Shown in pieces: positions 52,839-61,720 of a DNA stretch of 64,000 nucleotides (position 1 is its first letter; every line of letters starts with the position of its first letter). A program made the translations under genes and the position numbers. Below the pieces are notes generated by a model, which worked only from the letters and a program-made list of their open reading frames with translations, searched no databases and was not told where the DNA came from. The stretch is from CAZPQK01 sp964588695 (GTDB taxonomy: Bacteria; Krumholzibacteriota; Krumholzibacteriia; WVZY01; JAKEHA01): assembly GCA_964588695.1 (NCBI GenBank), contig CAZPQK010000005.1, positions 1 through 64,000 of the forward strand, given 5' to 3'.

Positions 52839-55322
52839 ATGATTTCCCCTGATAGCAATTACGCAGCCGACAAGCGCCTGTTTTGGGTGGGCGTGATTGT
52901 TTCCTTTCTGGGCAGTCTGGCGCTCTACGTCAAGACAATGGCAGCTACTTCCAGCTTCTGGGATGCTGGCGAGTTTATTGCTGCCGCCTACACCATGGGA
53001 GTACCGCACTCTCCCGGGACGCCGCTGTACGTAATCGTCGGTCGTTTGTTCTCCGAGCTACCGCTTCCCATGTTTTCAGTCGCGGAGCGAGTCAATCTGC
53101 TTTCGGCAGTTTGCGGCGCGATCGGAATTCTGTTTGCCTACCTTTTGATTATCCGCTTTCTGGACTTCACAATGGGGAAGTCCAAAAACAGCGGCGACAA
53201 TCTTGTCAAAGTTGCCGGAGCGCTGGTGGGCGCGCTGTTTCTGGCATTCAGCGACACGTACTGGAATAACGCCATAGAGGCGGAAGTCTACGCGATGAGC
53301 AACGCGCTAATGGGGTTTATGACCTGGCTGGCGCTAAAGTGGGGCGAGAATCCCCAGGGGCCGCGGGCAACCCAGTTTGTGTTTCTGCTGTTCTACTTGC
53401 TTGCGCTTTCGGTTGGTTTTCACCTGGGAACCGTGCTCGTGTTTTCGGGAATCTTCTTTTACATCCTGATGACGTCCGAGAAGCAGTTCTCAAACCTGGA
53501 GTTCCTGCTCGCGTGTATCGGTGTCGGAATCCTGGTGGCCGACACAACGCTTTGGCGCAACGCTACCCTTACCGCGTGGTTAATTGTCGGATATCTCGGC
53601 GTTCTCGCTTTTATGTACTTCTCGCCGAAGAAGTCGAAGTTTGCGCTCATCACTACCGGATTGTTTGTGCTGGGTATCAGCGTGCATCTCTTCTTGAAAA
53701 TCCGGTCGGGGCAGAACCCGTCGCTAGACGAAGGTGACCCGGAGACCTGGCGCAACCTGTATGCGGTGCTGCGTCGGGAACAGTATCCACCGACCAATAT
53801 GTTCAAGCGTAAGGCTGACTTTGCCTGGCAGTTGCTCCACTTTAACGGGTATTTCCAGGCCCAGTTCCAGATGATGTCGGCGTACGTTGGTAAGCTTAAC
53901 CTGGGCTCGTTGTTTCCAATCGCACTGGGAATTTGGGGATTGGTTGACCAGTTTACCCGCCACCGGAAAACTTTTGTCATGCTGGGAGTAACACTGCTGG
54001 TCATGTCGCTTGGCCTGGTTGTGTTCCTTAACTTTTCCGACGCGGAAGTTCGGGATCGGGATTATTTTTACTCGCCGGCTTTCTATTACTTTGCGATGTA
54101 CATCGGAATCGGTGCCGCGAGTTTGCTGGGCGAGATTCGAAACATGCTATCCCGGGGCGAGTCCACGTCTCCGGTGGTGTACGGTGTAGCGCTGGCGCTA
54201 ATTGCGACACCGTTCTTTACGCTCAATCACCATTATTTTTCCCACGATCGCTCGCAGAACTACACGGCAAAAGAGTTTGCGCACAACATGCTCATGCCGT
54301 TGGAAGAAAACGCCATCTTGTTTACTAACGGCGACAACGACACATTTCCGCTTTGGTTTATTCAGGAAGTGGAGAAGTTTCGCACCGATGTACGGATCGT
54401 AAACTTAAGCCTGCTAAACACACCCTGGTACATCAAACAGTGTCGCGACAACGAACCCAAAGCGCCCATTACCTGGAGCGACGCCGAAGTCGAAGCGCAG
54501 CGCCACACTCCGGTGCAAGGCGGAGGCTTCATGATGGTGCGCGATCACGCGGTTCGACATATCCTGCTTAACAATCGTTTTCGCCAGCCAGTGTATTTCT
54601 CGGTAACCATTCCGCCCGAAACCTACGCGCCTTATCGCGAATACATGGAAATGGAAGGCTTAGTTTATAAAGTCATCCAGCGAAAAGGAGAAAACATGGT
54701 CAATACGGCCAGGTTGGGCGAGAACTTGACTCAAGTGTATGACTTCTCCACGATTCTCGACGAAAACGGCAAGCGGCGCACCGATGTGTATTTGCCAATT
54801 CACACGCGACACTTGATTCAAAACTACGCAGCGGCGTGGACGAACTACGGTGTGCGGCAGTACGCCGAGGATTCGCTGGTGTGCGAAGCTGCTCAGAGCT
54901 TAGAAACCGCGTTGGAGATCAGCCCGGACATGGATGGGCCGCTACAGTTTCTTGGCTACTATATGTTTGATTGTGGTGACACGACCGGCGCAGTGCGGTT
55001 CTACGAAAGCAAAATTGCCGAGTTTCCAGGTAAAGAGCCCGCGCTGCGATACCGCCTGGCGGGACTTTACGAGCGCATGGGGCGCGTCGATCAGTCGCTT
55101 AATCAGGTCGATCGAATTCTGGAGCTCACGCCGGACGACAAAGAGGTGCTACGCATCGCAGTAGGAATGTCGTCCGGATTGGGCGACTTTGGCCGTGCGC
55201 GTCGTTACGTTGCCAACTATCTACAAAAGCGCCCGCAAGACGCTGAAATCCGTCAGTTGCAGCAGGATCTTGATGCCCGCATGCAGTCGCAGTCGCCCCC
55301 CGACGGCACGGGAGGACCATGA
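52839..55322 (+). CDS. DUF2723 GT-C-like membrane protein with C-terminal TPR region
   Basis: 827 aa. Residues 1-450 are polytopic with the DUF2723 signature ATSSFWDAGEFIAAAYTMGV and PHSPGTPLYVIVGRLF (about residues 36-70). The conserved Asp-Ala-Gly-Glu in the first external loop is like the catalytic acidic loop of GT-C protein O-mannosyltransferases. A periplasmic segment with NGDNDTFPLWFIQEVE follows, then about three TPR-like repeats (680-815). Likely glycosylates from a polyprenyl-phosphate sugar. The 148-base gap before it (52691-52838) shows no convincing promoter or terminator. Confidence 0.83.
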   Translation: MISPDSNYAADKRLFWVGVIVSFLGSLALYVKTMAATSSFWDAGEFIAAAYTMGVPHSPGTPLYVIVGRLFSELPLPMFSVAERVNLLSAVCGAIGILFAYLLIIRFLDFTMGKSKNSGDNLVKVAGALVGALFLAFSDTYWNNAIEAEVYAMSNALMGFMTWLALKWGENPQGPRATQFVFLLFYLLALSVGFHLGTVLVFSGIFFYILMTSEKQFSNLEFLLACIGVGILVADTTLWRNATLTAWLIVGYLGVLAFMYFSPKKSKFALITTGLFVLGISVHLFLKIRSGQNPSLDEGDPETWRNLYAVLRREQYPPTNMFKRKADFAWQLLHFNGYFQAQFQMMSAYVGKLNLGSLFPIALGIWGLVDQFTRHRKTFVMLGVTLLVMSLGLVVFLNFSDAEVRDRDYFYSPAFYYFAMYIGIGAASLLGEIRNMLSRGESTSPVVYGVALALIATPFFTLNHHYFSHDRSQNYTAKEFAHNMLMPLEENAILFTNGDNDTFPLWFIQEVEKFRTDVRIVNLSLLNTPWYIKQCRDNEPKAPITWSDAEVEAQRHTPVQGGGFMMVRDHAVRHILLNNRFRQPVYFSVTIPPETYAPYREYMEMEGLVYKVIQRKGENMVNTARLGENLTQVYDFSTILDENGKRRTDVYLPIHTRHLIQNYAAAWTNYGVRQYAEDSLVCEAAQSLETALEISPDMDGPLQFLGYYMFDCGDTTGAVRFYESKIAEFPGKEPALRYRLAGLYERMGRVDQSLNQVDRILELTPDDKEVLRIAVGMSSGLGDFGRARRYVANYLQKRPQDAEIRQLQQDLDARMQSQSPPDGTGGP

Positions 55323-56281
55323 CGCAAAAAGTCGTCGTCACCGGTGTTGCCGGGTTCGTCGGCTCGCACCTCGCCGAACGTTTGCTCAACGAAGGGCATG
55401 ACGTCGTCGGGGTCGATTGCTTTACGGACTACTACGATGTGCGCATTAAGAGCCGCAACCTGGCGGATCTGAATCAGCAGAGTCGCTTCAAGTTTGTAGG
55501 CGGTTCACTCAACGACCTCGATCTGAGCGAACTGTTTAGCGGTGTTAGCGTCGTTTTTCATCAAGCGGCGCAGGCCGGTGTCCGCGCCAGTTGGGGCGAT
55601 CAATTTGACCACTATGTCGACTGTAATGTGCGCGCAACTCAGCGGGTTTGTGAAGCTGCGCGACGTGCATCGGTCGACCGCATCGTCTACGCTAGCTCCA
55701 GCAGCGTTTACGGCGATACCTCGGACTTGCCAACTCGCGAGGATCACGCCCTGCGGCCCGTGTCTCCTTACGGCGTAACTAAGCTCGATGGCGAAAATCT
55801 GTGCCTGCTCTACGAAAAAAACTTTGGGTTGCCGGTGACTTGTCTACGGTACTTTACGGTGTTTGGTCCACGGCAGCGTCCGGACATGGCGATCCACCGA
55901 TTTATTCGTTGGGGTCTCGACGGAACACCAATCGACGTATACGGCAACGGCGAACAGTCTCGGGATTTTACCTACGTTGACGACATCGTCGAAGCCAACG
56001 TGGCAGCGATGAATTACACCGGTGCGCAGTCGGTGTTTAACGTCGGTGGTGGCAACCGTGCGACGATCAATACCGTGCTCGATATTCTGGGAAGACACAT
56101 CGGAAGCCTGGATGTTCGCTACCAGGAACGTCAGGACGGCGACGTGTTCCACACGTGGGCCGACACAACGCTCGCACAACAAGAGCTCGGCTATCAACCG
56201 CAAGTAGGACTGGAAGAAGGCCTGGTTCGGCAAGTCGACTGGGTTCGCGAACTGACTTCGTTTCTTGCGCGGGAGCAATAG
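55319..56281 (+). CDS. NAD-dependent nucleotide-sugar epimerase (extended SDR)
   Basis: 320 aa. VVVTGVAGFVGSHLAERL, HQAAQAGVRASWGDQF, ASSSSVYGD and YGVTKLDGEN with the YxxxK pair (about residues 146-150), then TVFGPRQRPDMAI. Resembles UDP-glucuronate or UDP-glucose 4-epimerases. ATG overlaps the DUF2723 stop (ATGA). It probably supplies a nucleotide sugar to the transferases that follow. Confidence 0.86.
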   Translation: MTQKVVVTGVAGFVGSHLAERLLNEGHDVVGVDCFTDYYDVRIKSRNLADLNQQSRFKFVGGSLNDLDLSELFSGVSVVFHQAAQAGVRASWGDQFDHYVDCNVRATQRVCEAARRASVDRIVYASSSSVYGDTSDLPTREDHALRPVSPYGVTKLDGENLCLLYEKNFGLPVTCLRYFTVFGPRQRPDMAIHRFIRWGLDGTPIDVYGNGEQSRDFTYVDDIVEANVAAMNYTGAQSVFNVGGGNRATINTVLDILGRHIGSLDVRYQERQDGDVFHTWADTTLAQQELGYQPQVGLEEGLVRQVDWVRELTSFLAREQ

Positions 56282-57240
56282 TGAAGGTCTCGCTGGTCAT
56301 ACCGCTTTTTAACGAAGAGGAAAGTCTGCCGGAGTTGTTTTCACAGATCGAAGCGGTCATGGCAGAACTCGATCATGACTACGAGTACTTATTCGTCGAC
56401 GACGGTAGCACCGATACGTCTCTATCGGTACTCGAAGACCTCGCCGGGAGGAGCAGCCGGGTCAACATTTTGTCTTTTCGTCGCAACTGTGGCAAGTCCG
56501 CGGCGCTCGACGCCGGGTTCCGCAACGCCTCGGGAGACGTCGTTATCACCATGGACGCGGACCTGCAGGACGATCCTCGTGAAATCCCGAACCTGTTGGC
56601 CCGTATTAAAGCTGGCGCCGACCTGGTGTCCGGCTGGAAAAAGACCCGACACGATCCGATATCGAAAACGTTACCCTCGAAACTTTTTAACGCGGTGACT
56701 TCGCGCACTAGCGGCATCAAGTTGCACGATTTCAACTGCGGGCTAAAAGCTTACCGCGCTGAAGTCGTGAAGAACATTACGGTCTACGGCGAGTTGCACC
56801 GTTTTATTCCGGTGCTGGCTGGCTGGGAGGGGTATCGGGTTGAAGAGATGGAAGTGCAGCATCACGCTCGTAAGTACGGGCACAGCAAGTATGGCGCACG
56901 TCGATTGATCAACGGCTTTTTTGATCTGGTCACCGTGATGTTTGTAACTCGTCGTGCGTTGAATCCTCTGCATTTCTTTGGTCGCGTCGCTGGTGTCCTG
57001 TTCGCGCTTGGTGTGGTACCGCAGATCTACTTCTTAGTCATGTGGCTGGCGGGTGAGGGGTTACGGGTTCGTCCGATCATGTTGTTGGGGTTCGTGTTTA
57101 TCATCGTGGCTCTGCAGATTGCTTCCATCGGCCTGTTGGCTGAACTCATTTCGGCACGGACTGCCCGCGAAACTATCCATGTTTATAAGCGCTACCTGGT
57201 GCGCGGTCGTGACGAAAGCCCGGCGTCGGCCGAGCAATGA
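56281..57240 (+). CDS. Polyprenyl-phosphate glycosyltransferase (GT2, GtrB/ArnC-like)
   Basis: 319 aa. GTG at 56281 shares its first base with the previous stop codon. Catalytic GT2 domain: LVIPLFNEEESLPELF, LFVDDGSTDTS, MDADLQDDPREI with the DxD-like motif, and FNCGLKAYRAEV. Two membrane helices at about 232-255 and 265-290 (FFGRVAGVLFALGVVPQIYF, MLLGFVFIIVALQIASIGLL) are those of GtrB/ArnC/DPMS-like enzymes that load a sugar on undecaprenyl phosphate on the cytoplasmic face. Confidence 0.9.
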   Translation: MKVSLVIPLFNEEESLPELFSQIEAVMAELDHDYEYLFVDDGSTDTSLSVLEDLAGRSSRVNILSFRRNCGKSAALDAGFRNASGDVVITMDADLQDDPREIPNLLARIKAGADLVSGWKKTRHDPISKTLPSKLFNAVTSRTSGIKLHDFNCGLKAYRAEVVKNITVYGELHRFIPVLAGWEGYRVEEMEVQHHARKYGHSKYGARRLINGFFDLVTVMFVTRRALNPLHFFGRVAGVLFALGVVPQIYFLVMWLAGEGLRVRPIMLLGFVFIIVALQIASIGLLAELISARTARETIHVYKRYLVRGRDESPASAEQ

Positions 57241-58379
57241 AAGTCACGCTAGTTGGGCCGGTCTTTCCTTACCGCGGCGGCATTGCTCACTACACAACAA
57301 TGCTCGCGCGAGAATTCGCCCGACACCACGAAGTAACCATCGTCAATTTTAACCGCATGTATCCCGGACTCCTGTTCCCGGGCAAGACCCAGTTTGACGA
57401 AAGCGACTCGCCGCTGCGAATCGAGTCGGAGCGCTGGATCGATTCGATCAATCCAGTTAGCTGGTTGCGTACTGGCCGTCGCATCTCCCGTCAGCGCCCG
57501 GATCTAGTGGTGTTTCAGTGGTGGCAACCGTTTTTTGCCCCGTCGTTTCGTACCATCACTAGTCAGTTGCGTCGTCGCGGTATTCCAGTCGTGTTTCTTT
57601 GCCACAATGTCCTGCCACACGAAAGCTCGTTTGTTGACAAGACACTTTCGCGAATTGGGCTTGGTGGTACCCGCCACTTTCAGGTTCAGTCACGGCAGGA
57701 TGGGGAACGATTGCGCGAGCTTCGGGGTGACGTTGCGGTGAGTTTCAACCCGCATCCCATCTATGATTTCTTCGACCAGGGGGCGCATACCCGGGCCAGC
57801 GCGCGTCAGCTATTACAGCTGGATGGAAAGGTTGTGCTGTTCTTTGGATACGTACGCCCTTACAAGGGTCTGGGCGTGTTGCTTGATGCTTTTGCAACGT
57901 TCCGCCAGCGTCATACTGACGCCACGCTGCTAATCGTGGGTGAGTTTTACGAAGACCGGCAACCCTACGACGACCAAATGGCGAGCCTGGGGATAACGCA
58001 GAGCGTGCGCGTTGTCGATGAGTATGTACCAAACGAGGCAGTCGAGGCTTACTTTCGTGCGAGCGACGTAACTGTGCTTCCGTACTTGTCGGCAACGCAA
58101 AGTGGCATCATTCAAACCGCGTATAGTTTTCACCAGCCGGTCATTGTGACCGCGGTGGGTGGTTTACCCGACGTCGTCGAAGATGACCGAACCGGATTTG
58201 TTGTGCCGCCGCAGGATCCGGTGGCGCTGGCTGGCGCTTTGGACCGCTTCTTTAGCGACTCGCGGGCCGAGGAAATGGGAGCCGCGGTTGAGGCCGGGCT
58301 CGACCGCTTTTCGTGGGCGCGGTGTGTGCAGTCGTTGCTTGAGGTGGCGGGGTTGGAAAACGCCCATTTACGCCCCTAA
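57237..58379 (+). CDS. Glycosyltransferase family 4
   Basis: 380 aa. LVGPVFPYRGGIAHYTTML, VVFLCHNVLPHE, VVLFFGYVRPYKGLGVLLDA, DVTVLPYLSATQSGIIQTAY (with Ser-Gly-Ile in place of EGxP) and PVIVTAVGGLPDV are typical of this GT4 branch. ATG overlaps the preceding stop. Cytoplasmic and without membrane segments. Confidence 0.85.
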   Translation: MKVTLVGPVFPYRGGIAHYTTMLAREFARHHEVTIVNFNRMYPGLLFPGKTQFDESDSPLRIESERWIDSINPVSWLRTGRRISRQRPDLVVFQWWQPFFAPSFRTITSQLRRRGIPVVFLCHNVLPHESSFVDKTLSRIGLGGTRHFQVQSRQDGERLRELRGDVAVSFNPHPIYDFFDQGAHTRASARQLLQLDGKVVLFFGYVRPYKGLGVLLDAFATFRQRHTDATLLIVGEFYEDRQPYDDQMASLGITQSVRVVDEYVPNEAVEAYFRASDVTVLPYLSATQSGIIQTAYSFHQPVIVTAVGGLPDVVEDDRTGFVVPPQDPVALAGALDRFFSDSRAEEMGAAVEAGLDRFSWARCVQSLLEVAGLENAHLRP

Positions 58380-58413
58380 GTTTACGTGCTACAATTTGTT
58401 AGCAGGTTGCAGT

Positions 58414-61014
58414 ATGACCGAAAAATCCAGTCCGAAACGCCGTAAAGCGCCCCCGAAACCCTCTGTCGATACAGGGGGTAATCGATTTAATGGCGCCAAC
58501 ATCGACCCGCCCGTGGGGCTCCGCTGGTTGTGGACGCTCCTGTTCCTCGTGGCGGGCATTTGCGTGCTGTACCCCGACCTCGTTTTTCGCAATCATATTT
58601 TCTGGGCCGGGGATTCGCAGGCGGCGTTCAGTTTTGCCGAGGCTGGCAAGACCGCGCTTGAGAATGGCGTTTATCCGGGATGGAACCCCTACATTTTTGG
58701 TGGCATGCCCAGCTTCGGCAGCATGTCGTTCTTGCCATACGTGTATCCGGTTGGCGCATTGCTCCGTCCGCTTGCCGGGGTTATGCCGACATCTACGTGG
58801 CTGCTGATTCACACGTTGTTAACCGGTCTCGGTACTTACCTGGTGTTGCGTGATCGGAAGGTAAGTTGGGTCGCATCGATGGCAGGCGCGTTGGCTTTCA
58901 TGTGGACCCCACACCTGGTCGCGTTTGGTGCGAACGGTCACGGCAGCCAGGCGTGCGCGGTCGCCTACATCCCGTTCGCGATTCTTCTGTGGGAACGAGT
59001 TCGCCGTGGGGACCGATTGCTGCTGTACGCGGCGTTGTTGGCGATTGTGTTTGGTTTTTCTATGCTGCGCGCGCACTTACAGATTTCCTATTACACCTAC
59101 CTGCTGGTAGGGATGCATCTGGTCTACTTTGGTGCCTGGCGTTTTGTCGACGCCGTTCGTGGAAGAACGCCTAAGTTCTCTGCATTGCCGGCCGGGTGGA
59201 TGAAACGTCTGACTCCCGGCAATCGCTATTCTTCGGGCGCGGCATCGGTGGAATTCGGATGGCTGGCGTTGATACTGGTAGCGGTCGTTGTGGCGTCGTT
59301 GGCGCTGAGCGCAGTGCTGTACCTGCCGATCGACGACTACGCACAGTACTCCAAACGCGGTTCGAGCGCGACTGGCGGGGTCGACTATGACTACGCTACG
59401 GCGTGGAGCATGCACCCTTCTGAGTTACTAACGTTTGTGATCCCATTCGCCTCCGGTTTCGGCAAGGATCTCTACTTTGGCAAACTACCGTTTACGGATT
59501 ATCCCAACTACCTCGGCGCCGTCGTCTTTCTGATCGGCGCCATGACACTGGTTCTGCGTCGTAATCGGTATACCGGATTCTTGTGGTCTGTGTGGTTGTT
59601 CTGCGTATTGGTTGCGTTCGGTAAACACGTGCCCCTGGTGTACAACGCTCTCTTTGAGTACATGCCGTACTTCGACAAATTCCGCATCCCGGTCATGATT
59701 TTGATTTTGCAGCAGTTCGTCGCGGCGGTGCTATTCGGTATGGGGATTGACTCTTTGCTGAGAGTGAGCGACAAGGTTGGGAAAAAAGGCGCGGTCATAG
59801 CGGCGGGAGCTGCAACGGTAGTATTTGCCATGATCGTATTTTCGCAATCGTTTTGGGTGAACGAATTCGCCGACTCGATCGCTGCCAGTATCAAAACCGG
59901 TCGGACCATGCAGGAAAAGTCGATGGTGGCACGCGTAGCGGGCGGCTTCTTGTTTCGTGACCTGATCCGCATTTCGATTCTGTTCGTACTCGCTGGCGGC
60001 GCGGCATTTCTGTACTACATTCGCAAGCTGCCCGCGTGGGGGTTGGCTGGTTTACTTTTGATTCTTGCGGGCGCGGATCTCTACACAGTTAACCAGAAGA
60101 TTATTTTTCCGGATAAGTTCCGCGACATTCCGCAGTATAGAGTGGTGCAACCTGCATCCGCATTTGACGACGCAAGGCGGAGTGATGGCCTGATTGAGTT
60201 TTTGCAGGCGGACAAGGACTACTATAGGGTTTTTCCGATGGACAGCCCTCAGGTTCCGTTTTCCAAACTGTATATGACCAACCGATTCATGCAATTCGGA
60301 ATTAGCTCATTGGGCGGTTATCATCCAGCCAAATTGGCGCTGTACGAAGAGTTTATCGAAGGGTTCGCCAGCGCGTTGGCCAACGGTCAGTTTCATATGG
60401 CCGATTTCATGAATGTAAAATACTTCGTTACCGCCACTCAGTTGCCGTCGCACCCACGCTTTGAACTGGTGTGGCGTGGGCAGAACTTCGAAGGCTTGCC
60501 GAGGTTTGTTTACCAGAACTCGGGTTGGATGCCGCGCGTCTTTGCCGTTGATCGCCATCAGGTCGTGGCATCGAACCAGGTGTTGCCTTATCTAGCTTCC
60601 GGACAAGTCGATACCCGCGCGATTGCGGTTGTGGAAGAAGAACCCGACGTGGTGGGTGTTTCGGCCGAAGGTGCTACTGCTGAGATTATTGCATTTGGAT
60701 TGAATGAGATTCGAATTAAGGCCTCCGCTCCTCAAGACTGTTTCTTGGTTTTGAGTGAGGCATATTATCCCGACTGGCGCGTCACCATTGATGGCCAGGA
60801 AGCAAAGCTACTCAAAACCAACCACTTTGTTCGCGGTGTCGGACTGCCCGCCGGTGAGCACGAGGTCGTGTTTTATTACGACATGGGAGTTGTAAAGCAA
60901 GGCGCGATGATTTCCGGGTCAACGATGGGTGTTCTGGCATTGCTGGTTTTGTTGGGACTGTTCTTTTCGCGAAAGGGCCGCATTGAGAGCGCTGATCTGC
61001 ATTCCGACGTATAA
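58414..61014 (+). CDS. YfhO-family GT-C-like membrane protein
   Basis: 866 aa. A long open frame runs in from upstream, but ATG 58414 is the sensible start: it lies after the GT4 stop and gives a cytoplasmic basic N-terminus (MTEKSSPKRRKAPPKP). About 12-13 membrane helices between residues 35 and 560, with VFRNHIFWAGDSQAAFSFAE in the first loop and PYIFGGMPSFGSMSFLPYVY, the YfhO motif. A C-terminal periplasmic beta-rich domain (about 610-830, LSEAYYPDWRVTIDGQEA, VRGVGLPAGEHEVVFYYD) ends with one helix. YfhO acts in teichoic-acid/polymer glycosylation in Bacillus; here a lipid-linked sugar transferase is likely. Confidence 0.82.
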   Translation: MTEKSSPKRRKAPPKPSVDTGGNRFNGANIDPPVGLRWLWTLLFLVAGICVLYPDLVFRNHIFWAGDSQAAFSFAEAGKTALENGVYPGWNPYIFGGMPSFGSMSFLPYVYPVGALLRPLAGVMPTSTWLLIHTLLTGLGTYLVLRDRKVSWVASMAGALAFMWTPHLVAFGANGHGSQACAVAYIPFAILLWERVRRGDRLLLYAALLAIVFGFSMLRAHLQISYYTYLLVGMHLVYFGAWRFVDAVRGRTPKFSALPAGWMKRLTPGNRYSSGAASVEFGWLALILVAVVVASLALSAVLYLPIDDYAQYSKRGSSATGGVDYDYATAWSMHPSELLTFVIPFASGFGKDLYFGKLPFTDYPNYLGAVVFLIGAMTLVLRRNRYTGFLWSVWLFCVLVAFGKHVPLVYNALFEYMPYFDKFRIPVMILILQQFVAAVLFGMGIDSLLRVSDKVGKKGAVIAAGAATVVFAMIVFSQSFWVNEFADSIAASIKTGRTMQEKSMVARVAGGFLFRDLIRISILFVLAGGAAFLYYIRKLPAWGLAGLLLILAGADLYTVNQKIIFPDKFRDIPQYRVVQPASAFDDARRSDGLIEFLQADKDYYRVFPMDSPQVPFSKLYMTNRFMQFGISSLGGYHPAKLALYEEFIEGFASALANGQFHMADFMNVKYFVTATQLPSHPRFELVWRGQNFEGLPRFVYQNSGWMPRVFAVDRHQVVASNQVLPYLASGQVDTRAIAVVEEEPDVVGVSAEGATAEIIAFGLNEIRIKASAPQDCFLVLSEAYYPDWRVTIDGQEAKLLKTNHFVRGVGLPAGEHEVVFYYDMGVVKQGAMISGSTMGVLALLVLLGLFFSRKGRIESADLHSDV

Positions 61015-61702
61015 CGAACGCGACAATATCGAGCGTCTAATCACCGAGTTGTTTGCTCTGGATTTGGATCTCGAGGTATTGGTGATTGACGACAATTCGC
61101 CCGACGGCACCGGAACGTTCGTGAAAGAATGGGGCGAGCGCGACCCGCGGGTTCATTCAATCCACCGACCGGGGAAATTGGGTTTGGGAAGTGCGTACAT
61201 CAAGGGTTTCAAGTGGGCGTTAGCCGAAACCGAGACGCCCCTTATCTTCGAAATGGATGCCGATTTCTCGCATTCACCGACCGCAATTCCGGAGTTTCTC
61301 CAGGCGGTTGAAGAAGCCGACCTGGTGATTGGTTCCCGGTATATAAACGGAATCACAGTAATGAACTGGCCGTTGTCTCGCTTGATACTAAGCGTTGGCG
61401 CCAACATCTATAGTCGCATTGTTACTGGCTTACCGCTAAAAGACGCGACTGGCGGGTTCAAGTGCTTCCGGCGCGAGGTACTGGAAAAACTTCCCCTGGA
61501 TCATATCAAGAGCGACGGATACTCGTTTCAGATCGAGATGAACTTTCACGCTTGGAAGCGTGGGTTCCGGATTGTTGAGATTCCGATTGTGTTCGTCGAT
61601 CGTCTTATCGGCCAATCAAAAATGTCGCGGCGAATTATATTCGAGGCGGCGTTTCTGGTGTGGAAACTTCGGTTCGCGTCGTTGTTTGGTCGACTGCCCT
61701 AA
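60983..61702 (+). CDS. Polyprenol-phosphate mannose synthase (Dpm1-like, GT2)
   Basis: 239 aa. LICIPTYNERDNIERLI, VIDDNSPDGTG, MDADFSHSPTAIPEF with DAD, VIGSRYI and DATGGFKCFRREVLEKL. No C-terminal membrane domain is present. TTG at 60983, with GAAAGGG five bases upstream, is preferred over the longer frame that overlaps YfhO by more; overlap here is 32 bases. Makes a polyprenyl-P-hexose (commonly mannose) used by GT-C enzymes such as the two neighbours. GDP-mannose may come from ManC at 29791. Confidence 0.88.
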   Translation: MRALICIPTYNERDNIERLITELFALDLDLEVLVIDDNSPDGTGTFVKEWGERDPRVHSIHRPGKLGLGSAYIKGFKWALAETETPLIFEMDADFSHSPTAIPEFLQAVEEADLVIGSRYINGITVMNWPLSRLILSVGANIYSRIVTGLPLKDATGGFKCFRREVLEKLPLDHIKSDGYSFQIEMNFHAWKRGFRIVEIPIVFVDRLIGQSKMSRRIIFEAAFLVWKLRFASLFGRLP

Positions 61703-61720
61703 CGCCACCAAAGGACCTCT